64,000 nucleotides of DNA from Chitinophaga niastensis (GTDB lineage: Bacteria; Bacteroidota; Bacteroidia; Chitinophagales; Chitinophagaceae), in the NCBI RefSeq assembly GCF_003014755.1, contig NZ_PYAW01000001.1:1922001-1986000 (forward strand), given 5' to 3'. The notes beneath the pieces are model-generated. The model was not told where the DNA came from and ran no database searches. It saw only the letters and a program-made list of their open reading frames with translations. This document shows, piece by piece, positions 18,473 to 27,701 of the stretch; position 1 is the stretch's first letter; each line of letters starts with the position of its first letter. Both the position numbers and the translations under genes were made by a program.

Positions 18473-19566
18473 TAACCAACCATAAAGCATATAACTGCTA
18501 AAATGAAAAAGAGCAGGTATAATGCAGTAAGTGCGGCAAAAACTAAAAAGATAAATTGTATACAGGTAATAAGCAGTACAATTTTAAGATATGTTTTCAT
18601 GCTGAATCTGTGAAGGAAAGTAATGCTGTTCATTAGCAATACCAGACTATAGCTACCCAGCGCAAAGCTGATGGCATCACTGTAGTGCAGGTGAACAGGG
18701 ACAAGCATACCTATCGTGATAAATTCCGGGAATAACAGCATGAAACAGACGAGTGAATATCCCAGGAACCTTTTTAGTAATGAAACCGGTGCTCCCCGGT
18801 AAAATGCTAAATATGTTTCTTCAAATTCTCTTGTCCGGAACACAAGTACCCCATTGGCGATGATACCAAAATTGAAAAACCAAAAAACGGAGCCGGCATC
18901 ATATTGTGCAATGGTATTATTTTGGGCGATTCCATAAAGGATACCGCAGGTAAAGACCTTAATACCAAGCCACAGAAATTTTTGATTATTTGCAACAGAT
19001 TGAATCAGTATAACCGGGTAAACAGATAACAGCTTTGAAATCCATTTTGCTTTTTTTGATGAGAGTTGCGTTTTTCTTTCCAAATTATTTAACAGGTAAA
19101 CATGCCTTACTGTTGAAGCTGTGCATAACAATAATGTATACCCAAGTACAAGCATGGCAGCAAAATAAAAATGCTGTTGCCACCCAACGATAATAATAAG
19201 TGCGGCATAAAGCAGAACAGGCATCAACAAACATACTTCTACGAAAAAAAATAATCTGAATCGTTTAGCCTTACCCAGGTAATTGAATATATGAATGAAG
19301 GTGTATTCCGGTTTGCCTAATACATCAGCAACAAATGCAACGCACTTCCTGGTGTATAACAGCCAGACAAAAAAGACCAATAATAAGAAAGTGTTGCTTT
19401 GTAATAATCCAATGATCAGTGAATGATGATATGCAATTAATCCCGCTCCATGTGTTGGGGCAACAATTAAAAACAACATTGTAATGAAAAAAAGAATAGC
19501 ACCTGCGTTCTCCCTGTAAAAGGATTTGATCAGTGATTGAAATAATATTCTGGCTGGATAATTCAT
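18457..19566 (-). CDS. ABC exporter membrane protein, possible lanthipeptide immunity
   Basis: A 369-residue protein with about ten hydrophobic segments and no soluble domain. Its 5' end overlaps the 3' end of the ATPase gene by 4 bases, so it is the permease of a two-gene ABC transporter. It resembles bacterial ABC-2-like permeases only in general pattern. Lying divergent to the precursor genes of the lanthipeptide cluster, it may act like LanFEG immunity exporters; this role is inference. Confidence 0.7.
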   Translation of the reverse strand: MNYPARILFQSLIKSFYRENAGAILFFITMLFLIVAPTHGAGLIAYHHSLIIGLLQSNTFLLLVFFVWLLYTRKCVAFVADVLGKPEYTFIHIFNYLGKAKRFRLFFFVEVCLLMPVLLYAALIIIVGWQQHFYFAAMLVLGYTLLLCTASTVRHVYLLNNLERKTQLSSKKAKWISKLLSVYPVILIQSVANNQKFLWLGIKVFTCGILYGIAQNNTIAQYDAGSVFWFFNFGIIANGVLVFRTREFEETYLAFYRGAPVSLLKRFLGYSLVCFMLLFPEFITIGMLVPVHLHYSDAISFALGSYSLVLLMNSITFLHRFSMKTYLKIVLLITCIQFIFLVFAALTALYLLFFILAVICFMVGYYKFE

Positions 19567-20189
19567 GTTAAAACATTCCCGTTGTTTACAGTAAGTTCTT
19601 TGCAGGATAATGATAAGGTGCTGTCGAGCGCCTGATGTGAACTCATTAAAAAGATGCTTTCACTATTCTTTTGCTTTTCGAGAATAAACATGCACATGGA
19701 TGTAAAGGCATCCGGATCCAGTGTAATGGTGGGTTCATCAAGTACCACCAGTGACGGGTTGCCAAGAAAAGCCAGTATAAGGGATAGTTTCTTGGTCATC
19801 CCTGCTGAGTAAGTCCCTATGCTATTATTCACATAGTCGTTCACGTTAAAAAGTTCAAGTAACATATTTACCTCAGCAGCCGAAGCCTTGCGAATACTCC
19901 GGTAAAGGGAGATGAGGTCCATACCACTCATAAACGGAGGAAATAATGGTTCTGCTTCTGCCCAACTTGTATTTTGCCGATAGCCAAGCGGGTTATTCCG
20001 CAGACTTATACCTTTGAATAAAATATCACCTTCAAATGGAATTAGCCCTGCTATCATCTTTAATAAAGTAGTTTTACCTGAGCCATTAGCACCTTTTATC
20101 CAAAAAAGACCACTTCCCAGTTTGAGGGAAGAGATTTCAAGGACTAAACGTTTATTGTAAAACTTTTTGACGTTCATCAGTTGTAGCAT
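19563..20189 (-). CDS. ABC transporter ATP-binding protein
   Basis: A 208-residue single nucleotide-binding domain. Walker A GANGSGKTT, signature YSAGMTKKLSL and Walker B LVVLDEPTITLD are intact, followed by a switch histidine in MSSHQ. It powers the downstream permease (ATGA-type overlap). The gene is first in its operon and faces away from the precursor peptide genes across a 1.1-kb gap. Confidence 0.85.
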   Translation of the reverse strand: MLQLMNVKKFYNKRLVLEISSLKLGSGLFWIKGANGSGKTTLLKMIAGLIPFEGDILFKGISLRNNPLGYRQNTSWAEAEPLFPPFMSGMDLISLYRSIRKASAAEVNMLLELFNVNDYVNNSIGTYSAGMTKKLSLILAFLGNPSLVVLDEPTITLDPDAFTSMCMFILEKQKNSESIFLMSSHQALDSTLSLSCKELTVNNGNVLT

Positions 20190-20406
20190 GAAACGAAAAT
20201 ATTTCTTTAGGTCGAAATATATTCAAGTTAATAACTTTTTTATGCTGAAGATTCAAAATTTTAATAAACCTGACAAGAAAAGAAATACTAAACTTTCAAC
20301 CAGAAGATAAACAAATGGCTTTGCTCACAGATAAACCAAGAGGGATGCACAAGGATTTTCTAAGTACAAATGAATTGCAAATAAAAAATTCAACAGCTGG
20401 TATACG

Positions 20407-20772
20407 CTATATGAAATCCTTCAGGTTATCAGTATATCCATCTTCGAAAATATATCCATCAGAGAATTTTTGATAAAATAATGCAGTCAAATTTAAAAGT
20501 GCTAACCCACAATCAATTGAATATCTTCCCGTAAAATCAAAATCATAGTGAAATTGAATGATTGTTTGATTATTAAATTATTTTTTATTAGTTTCGTTAA
20601 TAAGCTTTAAAATATATAGATTACCCTCCAAACCCGGCACAAAGGAATAAGATTCATTAGAGAAAGGATAAAGATAAAACCCTAGACTTTCAGCGCAATC
20701 CCGATAAATGAAGAGAATAACCAGCTTTACAACGGCTATTGTTGATGAAACCCAGGCCCTATCGGTTTTTTA
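20407..20772 (-). pseudogene. Decayed gene of unknown function
   Basis: The minus strand has about 120 protein-like codons (for example YPFSNESYSFVPGLEGNLYI and FHYDFDFTGRYSIDCG, ending YIFEDGYTDNLKDFI) interrupted by one in-frame TAA at 20578-20580. No ATG lies at the open end, where further stops occur. A second shifted fragment (RYLYNKKGNTYVVVYSTGKV..., 20799-20908) follows upstream. I do not recognise the family. The composition looks like real protein, so I read it as debris of a gene inside the lanthipeptide region. Confidence 0.35.
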
Positions 20773-20908
20773 ATAAACAACTATCTTATCAGCTTAATTT
20801 AACAAGGCATGAATAAATCCCAATGTTTGTTTCTGAATTTTGCGTGGGAGACTTTACCTGTACTATATACCACCACATAAGTATTCCCTTTTTTATTGTA
20901 GAGATACC

Positions 20909-21333
20909 TTTAAGAAGTTGAGAGACTAAAACGTTTACTAGTGGCCCGATTAGCGAAGATACTTGTGTCGGATTGTCACACCGATACTCGTATCTGTTAG
21001 CGAAAACTGAGGAACAGGCAGTATAAATGTGTTTTTTCAAAGGCCCCTTTTTATCATTTTGCACATGATTATCCTTATCATGCTGTTTGACGATAACAGC
21101 TATTGTAATAACCTGTAATCCTTTTTTTTGTGAAGTGGTTTTCCCTCAGATTTCATAAACAAGCTTTAGCCCCTGGCTTGTTATCGATATTACCGGTTAT
21201 TGGCAGGACTACTGTCAATTCTCCTTAAGAACTTATTGTCTAAAACATAAAGAAATTGTTGCGCAGCAATGGGTGGAACTCGAAAAGCCCTAAAAGAGTA
21301 GAGATCATCATTAACATATAACTTTATAATTTT
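20909..21333. other. AT-rich region upstream of the precursor peptides
   Basis: No convincing gene is visible; the minus-strand reading frame through 21064 looks like decay. A small inverted repeat TTGTTGC GCAGCAA at 21257-21270 lies about 65 bases upstream of the first precursor start. The promoter for the precursors must lie here, but I see no clear TAnnTTTG element. Confidence 0.35.
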
Positions 21334-21504
21334 ATGAAGAAGTTAGTTTTAAACCCTTTGGCTTTAGATAAAGAAACTATCGCCAAATTAGATGAAAACC
21401 AATTACAGGAAATTATTGGTGGAGCTACTGTTGAGCTGGAAGCTACGTCTACCGGTTGTGGAACTGGCGGTAGCACCTGCGCAGCAGAAGATCCTACTGC
21501 TTAA
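21334..21504 (+). CDS. Class I lanthipeptide precursor 1 (56 residues)
   Basis: A short gene encoding a RiPP precursor. The leader has the Bacteroidota class I signature (LNPLALDKETIAKLDENQ, LQEI) and ends in a double glycine (IIGG, residues 27-30). The predicted 26-residue core is rich in Ser/Thr and has two cysteines in the module STGCGTGGSTC. LanB would dehydrate Ser/Thr, thioether rings would form with Cys42 and Cys49, and the C39 exporter at 30987-33254 would cut after GG. Its leader matches precursor 2 at 26 of 30 positions, 46 bases downstream, so the pair arose by tandem duplication. Confidence 0.88.
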   Translation: MKKLVLNPLALDKETIAKLDENQLQEIIGGATVELEATSTGCGTGGSTCAAEDPTA

Positions 21505-21550
21505 ATTATCATCTGATATAGCTTACTTAATACAACAAAATTAAAAAAAA

Positions 21551-21775
21551 ATGAAAAAAGTAAATCTAAACCCTTTGGCATTGGATAAGGAAACCATTGC
21601 CAAATTAGATGAAAAACAATTACAGGAAATTGTAGGCGGTGTTATATCTGATATGGAAGCTAATTCTACCGGTTGTGGTAGTGGTGGCAGCACCTGCGGT
21701 GGCGGTGGCTCTACTGGCTGCGGCACCGGTGGCAGCACATGCTATGCTGAAGAACCTACAGCAGCTACAGCGTGA
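21551..21775 (+). CDS. Class I lanthipeptide precursor 2 (74 residues, duplicated core)
   Basis: Same leader architecture as precursor 1, ending LQEIVGG at residue 30. The 44-residue core carries the Cys module twice: STGCGSGGSTC and STGCGTGGSTC, separated by GGGG, then YAEEPTAATA. This gives four cysteines and many Ser/Thr and glycines. The product could hold two copies of the ring system of peptide 1, or be proteolytically divided. It is followed 23 bases after the stop by a terminator, so the two precursors probably form their own abundant transcript. Confidence 0.88.
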   Translation: MKKVNLNPLALDKETIAKLDEKQLQEIVGGVISDMEANSTGCGSGGSTCGGGGSTGCGTGGSTCYAEEPTAATA

Positions 21776-21798
21776 TCCTTATAAGTGTAATTAAAAAG

Positions 21799-21836
21799 AT
21801 CTGGGATGGATTTTTTAGTCCTCCCAGGTTTTTTTC
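21799..21836 (+). terminator. Terminator between precursor genes and modification genes
   Basis: A CTGGGA(T)GGA / TCCTCCCAG stem with one bulged base and a T-rich loop is followed by TTTTTTT. Partial read-through here could set a high precursor-to-enzyme ratio. Confidence 0.7.
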
Positions 21837-21984
21837 TATGTGATAATTTATTATTTTATTGTGAAAATAAAGAAGTGAATCCGAAATCGCTGACTTTAGG
21901 TAAAACAGTTATTACCCGGATAACGGTTGTAATACCAAAACATTATTGACCAAAATAATTAAAAACGAATAACCGATAAGTATA

Positions 21985-24399
21985 ATGAATCAAATCAGAA
22001 ACAAATGGTACAGCAGTATCTTAATGTTGTTTTTTACTTTACTAACAACTGCCGTAAAAGGCCAGCAATACAGGATTTCAGGAACCGTATCAGACACCGC
22101 AGGACGCCCGGTAAATCAGGCAAAAATAGTACTGTTACCAGCAATTACAGGGAAACCGATTAAAGAGGTATCTTCTGCTGAAACAGGGGCTTTTTCCTTC
22201 AGCAGCATAGATAGCGGTACTTATCAACTTAAAATCCAGCATCCGTTTTATGCTGATTATATCCATGTAATAAGTATCAAGGAGTCAAATGTAACCCTGG
22301 ACAGGATTATACTTACTCCCCCTATTGTTAACCTGAAAGATATAACCATTCAGGGCAGAAAGCCACTAATAGAACAAAAGATTGACAGAACAGTTTTTAA
22401 TGTTGAAAACAGTGTGGCACTAAGCGGTGCCAATACGCTGGATGCAATCGGGAAATTACCTGGTGTGCGCATTACAGGAGGAAATGGCATTATGCTTACC
22501 GGTAGGGGACAGGTAAATGTGCTGATCGATGACAGGTTTATCCGTTTGTCCGGAGACGACCTCCTCAGCCTGCTCAAATCGATACCCGCTTCAAATATTG
22601 TACGTATTGAACTGATCTCCAATCCACCCGCGAAATATGATGCCGCGGGCAGTCATGGTCTCATCAATATCGTTACCCGCAGGAAAAAGGAAAATGGATT
22701 GAATGGAAGCATTAATGCTGCCTACTCACAGGCATATTATGGTTCTGCTAATATCGGAGGATTACTCAGCTATACGAAAGGGAAATGGAGTATCAATACC
22801 TCCCTGAGTGTATCAGATAACCAGTATAATGAACTTACAAATCCTACTACTTATTATCCTGATCAAACGTGGCAACAAAACAGGAAATCGAAAAATATAA
22901 CTAAAAGCATACTGGGCAGACTGGGTATAGATTATCAGATCAGTAAAAAGCAGTTGTTTGGTATCACCTATTCCAACAATGCTAAAAATGCTGATGCCAA
23001 TGAATATTCTGTTACCAATATTTATTCGCCGGATAATAAAATGGATTCCCTGGTGAAAGCCAGTAATACCATTCATCGGGAAACACAAAGCCATGATATA
23101 AGCCTGCATTATGAAAATATATTTAGCAGTGCCGGAGATAAACTTACACTGGATGGAGGTTATTTTACCTTTCATAATCATTACACCCAATTGTCCGGGA
23201 GCAGCAGTTATCTGACCAATGATCATCTGCTCAGTGACCAGATCCTTCAAAGTGTGGCACCACAAAATATCAATGCCTACACTATGCAGGCAGATATTAC
23301 CCTTCCCCGCAAATTTGCGAATCTCTCATTTGGAGGAAAGGTCTCCTTTATCCATACCGGCAGTTCAGCAAATTATTATCAGCAGCTAAATAATAAATTG
23401 CATTATGATTCAGCCCTCAGCAATGCGTTCGATTATCGTGAAAATCTACAGGCACTATATGTAAATGGCAACAGGCAATGGAAAAAATGGGGACTGCAAT
23501 TGGGCCTGAGGGGAGAATATACACAAACAACCGGCTACTCTATTACCTATCAGCAAACCAATCATAACGCCTATTTTAAATTATTCCCAACTGTTTTTGT
23601 TTCCTACAAACAGAAAGACGATAATACTTTCGTTTTATCTTATGGAAAAAGGATTAACAGGCCCAATTACTGGTATCTGAATCCATTCAAGCAGTATGTA
23701 AGCCCTTACTTTTATTATGAAGGAAATCCTTTCCTGCAGCCTACCTATAATAATAATTTTGACTTTACCTGGTCTTACAGGAGTATGTTTATCACCAAGG
23801 TATTTGCCACTATTGCCAATAATGTTTTTGACCAGATACTGTTGTCCGACTCTGTAACGAAAGTAACGAAGCTAACCAGGCTTAATTATTATTCACAAAG
23901 AAATTTTGGTATCAGCCAATCACTGAATTTGACTAGACTATCCTGGTGGGAAAGTTATAATACAGCCTCACTTTATTATATCAATACAAAATCAACTGTA
24001 TCCTATACTGCTGGCCACTCGGGATGGGGGGCTGATTTGTATTCGGGCAACACTTTCATCTTTAATAAAGACAAGACATTGTCGGGCACTATGGATTTTA
24101 CATATACTTTCCCCCAATTGTCAGGCGTGTATAAATTCGATGCATATTATAGTTTTGACCTGGGCTTCAGGGTGCTGCTGTTGAATAAGAAATTGACGCT
24201 GGGAGCAAATGCAACAGATATTTTCAGGACCAGTAAATCAAAATTTTACGCGGTTGTTAATAACATTACTACTCGTTACAATAATTACTTTGATAACCGG
24301 GCAGTCAGACTATCACTTAGCTACAAATTTGGTAAGAGCGACAAACCTAAACGCCAGGCGAAAGCCAGCAATACGGAAGAAAAGAACAGGGCATATTAA
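21985..24399 (+). CDS. TonB-dependent-receptor-like outer membrane beta-barrel protein in the RiPP cluster
   Basis: An 804-residue outer-membrane protein. A signal peptide (to VKGQ, about residue 26) is followed by a carboxypeptidase-regulatory-like domain (RISGTVSDTAGRPVNQAKIV), a plug domain with LDAIGKLPGVRITG and NIVRIELISNPPAKYDAAG, and a barrel of the OMP_b-brl_3 type. No SusD partner is present. It sits 59 bases upstream of lanB on the same strand. In a RiPP cluster it may pass the peptide through the outer membrane, take up an inducer or offer protection; which one cannot be told from sequence. Confidence 0.85.
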   Translation: MNQIRNKWYSSILMLFFTLLTTAVKGQQYRISGTVSDTAGRPVNQAKIVLLPAITGKPIKEVSSAETGAFSFSSIDSGTYQLKIQHPFYADYIHVISIKESNVTLDRIILTPPIVNLKDITIQGRKPLIEQKIDRTVFNVENSVALSGANTLDAIGKLPGVRITGGNGIMLTGRGQVNVLIDDRFIRLSGDDLLSLLKSIPASNIVRIELISNPPAKYDAAGSHGLINIVTRRKKENGLNGSINAAYSQAYYGSANIGGLLSYTKGKWSINTSLSVSDNQYNELTNPTTYYPDQTWQQNRKSKNITKSILGRLGIDYQISKKQLFGITYSNNAKNADANEYSVTNIYSPDNKMDSLVKASNTIHRETQSHDISLHYENIFSSAGDKLTLDGGYFTFHNHYTQLSGSSSYLTNDHLLSDQILQSVAPQNINAYTMQADITLPRKFANLSFGGKVSFIHTGSSANYYQQLNNKLHYDSALSNAFDYRENLQALYVNGNRQWKKWGLQLGLRGEYTQTTGYSITYQQTNHNAYFKLFPTVFVSYKQKDDNTFVLSYGKRINRPNYWYLNPFKQYVSPYFYYEGNPFLQPTYNNNFDFTWSYRSMFITKVFATIANNVFDQILLSDSVTKVTKLTRLNYYSQRNFGISQSLNLTRLSWWESYNTASLYYINTKSTVSYTAGHSGWGADLYSGNTFIFNKDKTLSGTMDFTYTFPQLSGVYKFDAYYSFDLGFRVLLLNKKLTLGANATDIFRTSKSKFYAVVNNITTRYNNYFDNRAVRLSLSYKFGKSDKPKRQAKASNTEEKNRAY

Positions 24400-24458
24400 A
24401 ATAACAGCCTGTTTATCCCTGTCACTGGTATTTGTTATTGTTACAAATGAGATAGATT

Positions 24459-27400
24459 ATGAAAGAACATTTTCTGTATGATTACTATTTTCTGAGAACT
24501 CCTGCATTACCAGTTGAATCATTGATGGATTTAAACAATGTATTGAATGAAAATGCAAAGGAAGGGATAGTGAATACCTTCTCAGCCAGGCTTCGGGAAA
24601 TATTTTCAGATCCTCTTTTCCAGGAAGCGATTTACATTGCCTCCAAAGATTTGTATGCTTCCTTGAATGAATGGCTGGAAAATAAAGTGTATAACACCAA
24701 AAAAACGGACAAACTGCTAAAATCACTGCACCGGTATTATTCCCGTATGTCTGTGAGATGCACCCCGTACGGTCTCTTTGCGGGCTGTGCATATGGCACC
24801 ATTACAGATCAGCCCAGTGGTATCACCTTTGAGAAAAACAGGATCAGGAAACATGTGCGGTTTGATATGAGCTTCGTGATTGAATTGACGAAACAACTGG
24901 CTGAAATACCGGCGGTGCAATCGCAGATTAAGTTCTATGTTAATAATACGCTTTACAGGATCGGAGATAAATATATTTATGTTGAATATAGTCTGAGAAA
25001 TGGAAAACGTAGTTATGCATTAAGTGCATTATCATCATCATTGTATATTGATAGGGTAATCGGGCTGGCTACTGCAGGAGCTACTATGGAAACCCTGATT
25101 GCATGTGTGGTAGAAAGCGGCGCCGGTCAGGAAGCCATTCTTAATTTTATCAGGGGATTAATAACAGCACAGGTGCTGGTGAGTGAATTTTTGCCGGCAG
25201 TAACAGGCGATGATTTTATGGCAGTATTAACCGGTCGCCTCAAACAACTGGAACATACAACCGCCATCAGAGAGCAGATTGAAAAAGCATGCTGGTTGCT
25301 GGAAGAGCCGGATGGTGGCCTGGAAACATATATAGGGGCAGAACTGATAGCCAGGAAATTAATCCCGAAGAATGGACTGGAGATTACCCAAACGGATCTT
25401 TACTTTAATATGCAGCAGAATAATATCAACCGTAAGGTGATAGAAGAGATTATACGTACTTCTGCAAAATTGGTAGCAACTGTTTCTCCTTTTACCCCAT
25501 CAGACCTGGATGAGTTCAGGCAAAGATTTTCAGCGAGATATGAAGATCAGGAAATACCGCTGGTGCAGGCACTGGATCCGGATTCCGGCGTGGGGTACGG
25601 ACTTGCTATAAACGGCGTGGTAGAAAATATGCCGTTATTGGAAGGCCTGGCTATTCGTGTAAGTGCTCCCGATAAATCTGGTAAAACAGATAGTTTGGGT
25701 AAATTAATATTCGGAAAAATGAAAACATTTTTCCAGCATAAAACGCCTGTTATTACAATTACTGATGACGAACTAGCATCGCTGGCAGCTGAAAGAGTAG
25801 CTACACCGGAACAATCAACAAGCGCATATATATTCGGCAGTATCCTGGCCTCATCGCTGGCAGAAATGGATAACGGTGCGTATCGGTTTTTTCCTACACA
25901 ACTGCATGCTCCTTATGTAGGTAAAATGCTGGCAAGATTTGCGCAGGGAGAACCACTTCTTCACCATAAACTTGCCGAAAGTATTGAAGCTGAACAAAAT
26001 GCTAATCCGGATTTGATCCTGGCAGAAATTGTGCATGTACCTGAAGGCCATTATGCTAACCTTGTGCTCCGGCCGCAGTTAAGGCCATATGAAATACCTT
26101 ACCTGTGTAGTGCTGCTGCAACAAACGATAAGCAGGTGAATATCAATGATCTCCTGATATCCATCAGAAACGGCAGGGTAGTGCTAAGATCAGCAAGGCT
26201 CAATAAGCAGGTGCTCCCCATACTTACCAATGCGCACAATACCAAGCAAGGACAACCACTTTACCGCTTCCTGAGTGATATACAATTACAACAAACAGTA
26301 CCCGGGTTTTTGTGGCGCTGGGGAACGTTTGCAGAGGAACCCTATTTGCCCCGTGTGGAATATAATAAATTCATTTTATGCCGCACCCGCTGGATGCTGA
26401 AACGGAAAGATATTGATGGCCTGCTGAACGGAGCTTTGGATGTATATTTTAATACCTTTCGGGAAACGTATAATGTTCCCCGTTATACCTTGCTTTCTCA
26501 GGGAGATAATGAACTCCTTATTGATTTTGAAAATGAATGCTGTCGAGACCACCTGTTACAGCAACTGAGAAAACAGGATGTGATACTCTATGAGTTTCTT
26601 CATACCCCCGACCAGTGTTTTATTAAAGACGGGAGCGGTAGTTATACAAATGAAGTGGTCATTCCCCTGGGAACAAAACACCCGATATCAGAATATCCTT
26701 CTCATGCATCATCACAGTTGTCCCGGAAGCCTGTTGTTGAGCGTTTTTTTGCACCTGGAAGTGAGTGGTTGTTTGTGAAAATTTATGCAGGAAATAAAAC
26801 CCTTGAATCTATTCTTGTAAATATTATAAAGCCTTTGGCAGAAAAAGCCCTGCAGGAAAATGTTATCGACAAATGGTTTTTTATCCGTTTCAATGACCCC
26901 GAAGGGCATCTGCGTGTGAGGTTTCATTGCTCCGGCAACGGAATGGAAATATTACAGGCACTCAACCGGGAAATAACACCCCTGATAGCACTTGGGCAGG
27001 TGGTGAGAATGACAACAGATACTTACATACGGGAAATAGAACGTTATGGGGAAACAACAATGGAAGGCAGTGAAGGATTGTTTTTTACAGACAGTGTGGC
27101 AGTAACAGATTTTCTTGATCTTATTTCAGGAGATGAAGGAGAACAGCTGAGATGGCAGATGGCTATATATAGTATAGATAGGCTGCTGGATGATTTTGAT
27201 TATAGTCTGCCGGAAAAACAACAACTGATCAATGGAATAAGTAATTCTTTTTTCCGTGAATTTAACAACAATAATAAAAGGGATGCACATCGCCTGGAAA
27301 AGTCGCTCAACGATAAATACCGGCGGCATTATACCAGTGTTTGCAGGATGTTAATGCCTGGAGATATTCCGGAAGAACTTACAGCAGCTATTACATGTTT

Positions 27401-27650
27401 TAAGAATCGTAGCGCATTACATCAGGCAGACGTCTCCGCTATAAAGCAGCAGGTATTGCAGGAGAAATACCCGGCAGCTGTATTAAACAGGTTGTTGACA
27501 AGCTATATTCATATGTGCATGAACCGGCTTTTCCTTTCCAGGCAAAGGATGCATGAGCTGGTAATCTATCATTACCTGAAGAAATTCTATGACTCAATGA
27601 TTGCCAGGGAAAAGTATGCAGGCGATAAATCAACAGTAGCCAGTAGCTAA
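24459..27650 (+). CDS. LanB-type lanthipeptide dehydratase, full length
   Basis: A 1063-residue class I lanthipeptide dehydratase. The N-terminal glutamylation domain shows the family block HRYYSRMSVRCTPYGLFAG (about 91-109) and runs to about 720. The C-terminal elimination domain (SpaB_C/thiopeptide-type, about 765-1045) shows EWLFVKIYAGNKTLESIL, IDKWFFIRFNDPEGHLRVRF and IREIERYGETTMEGSE. Using glutamyl-tRNA it activates Ser/Thr of the precursor core and eliminates glutamate to give Dha/Dhb. Both domains are on one chain, as in NisB, and nothing looks truncated. lanC follows after 51 bases. Confidence 0.93.
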   Translation: MKEHFLYDYYFLRTPALPVESLMDLNNVLNENAKEGIVNTFSARLREIFSDPLFQEAIYIASKDLYASLNEWLENKVYNTKKTDKLLKSLHRYYSRMSVRCTPYGLFAGCAYGTITDQPSGITFEKNRIRKHVRFDMSFVIELTKQLAEIPAVQSQIKFYVNNTLYRIGDKYIYVEYSLRNGKRSYALSALSSSLYIDRVIGLATAGATMETLIACVVESGAGQEAILNFIRGLITAQVLVSEFLPAVTGDDFMAVLTGRLKQLEHTTAIREQIEKACWLLEEPDGGLETYIGAELIARKLIPKNGLEITQTDLYFNMQQNNINRKVIEEIIRTSAKLVATVSPFTPSDLDEFRQRFSARYEDQEIPLVQALDPDSGVGYGLAINGVVENMPLLEGLAIRVSAPDKSGKTDSLGKLIFGKMKTFFQHKTPVITITDDELASLAAERVATPEQSTSAYIFGSILASSLAEMDNGAYRFFPTQLHAPYVGKMLARFAQGEPLLHHKLAESIEAEQNANPDLILAEIVHVPEGHYANLVLRPQLRPYEIPYLCSAAATNDKQVNINDLLISIRNGRVVLRSARLNKQVLPILTNAHNTKQGQPLYRFLSDIQLQQTVPGFLWRWGTFAEEPYLPRVEYNKFILCRTRWMLKRKDIDGLLNGALDVYFNTFRETYNVPRYTLLSQGDNELLIDFENECCRDHLLQQLRKQDVILYEFLHTPDQCFIKDGSGSYTNEVVIPLGTKHPISEYPSHASSQLSRKPVVERFFAPGSEWLFVKIYAGNKTLESILVNIIKPLAEKALQENVIDKWFFIRFNDPEGHLRVRFHCSGNGMEILQALNREITPLIALGQVVRMTTDTYIREIERYGETTMEGSEGLFFTDSVAVTDFLDLISGDEGEQLRWQMAIYSIDRLLDDFDYSLPEKQQLINGISNSFFREFNNNNKRDAHRLEKSLNDKYRRHYTSVCRMLMPGDIPEELTAAITCFKNRSALHQADVSAIKQQVLQEKYPAAVLNRLLTSYIHMCMNRLFLSRQRMHELVIYHYLKKFYDSMIAREKYAGDKSTVASS

Positions 27651-27701
27651 CATTGCCTGATTCGTACAATCATTTTCTTTAACCGGTTAAAATAGTCATC
27701 A

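Noticed and set aside
20789..21064. 91-codon minus-strand frame before the precursors
   Set aside because: No start context and no recognisable family; part of its 3' end reads better in another frame, so I treat it as decay and not as a gene.
21541..21738. Proline-rich minus-strand frame over precursor 2
   Set aside because: It is the antisense shadow of the Gly/Ser/Thr-rich core codons.
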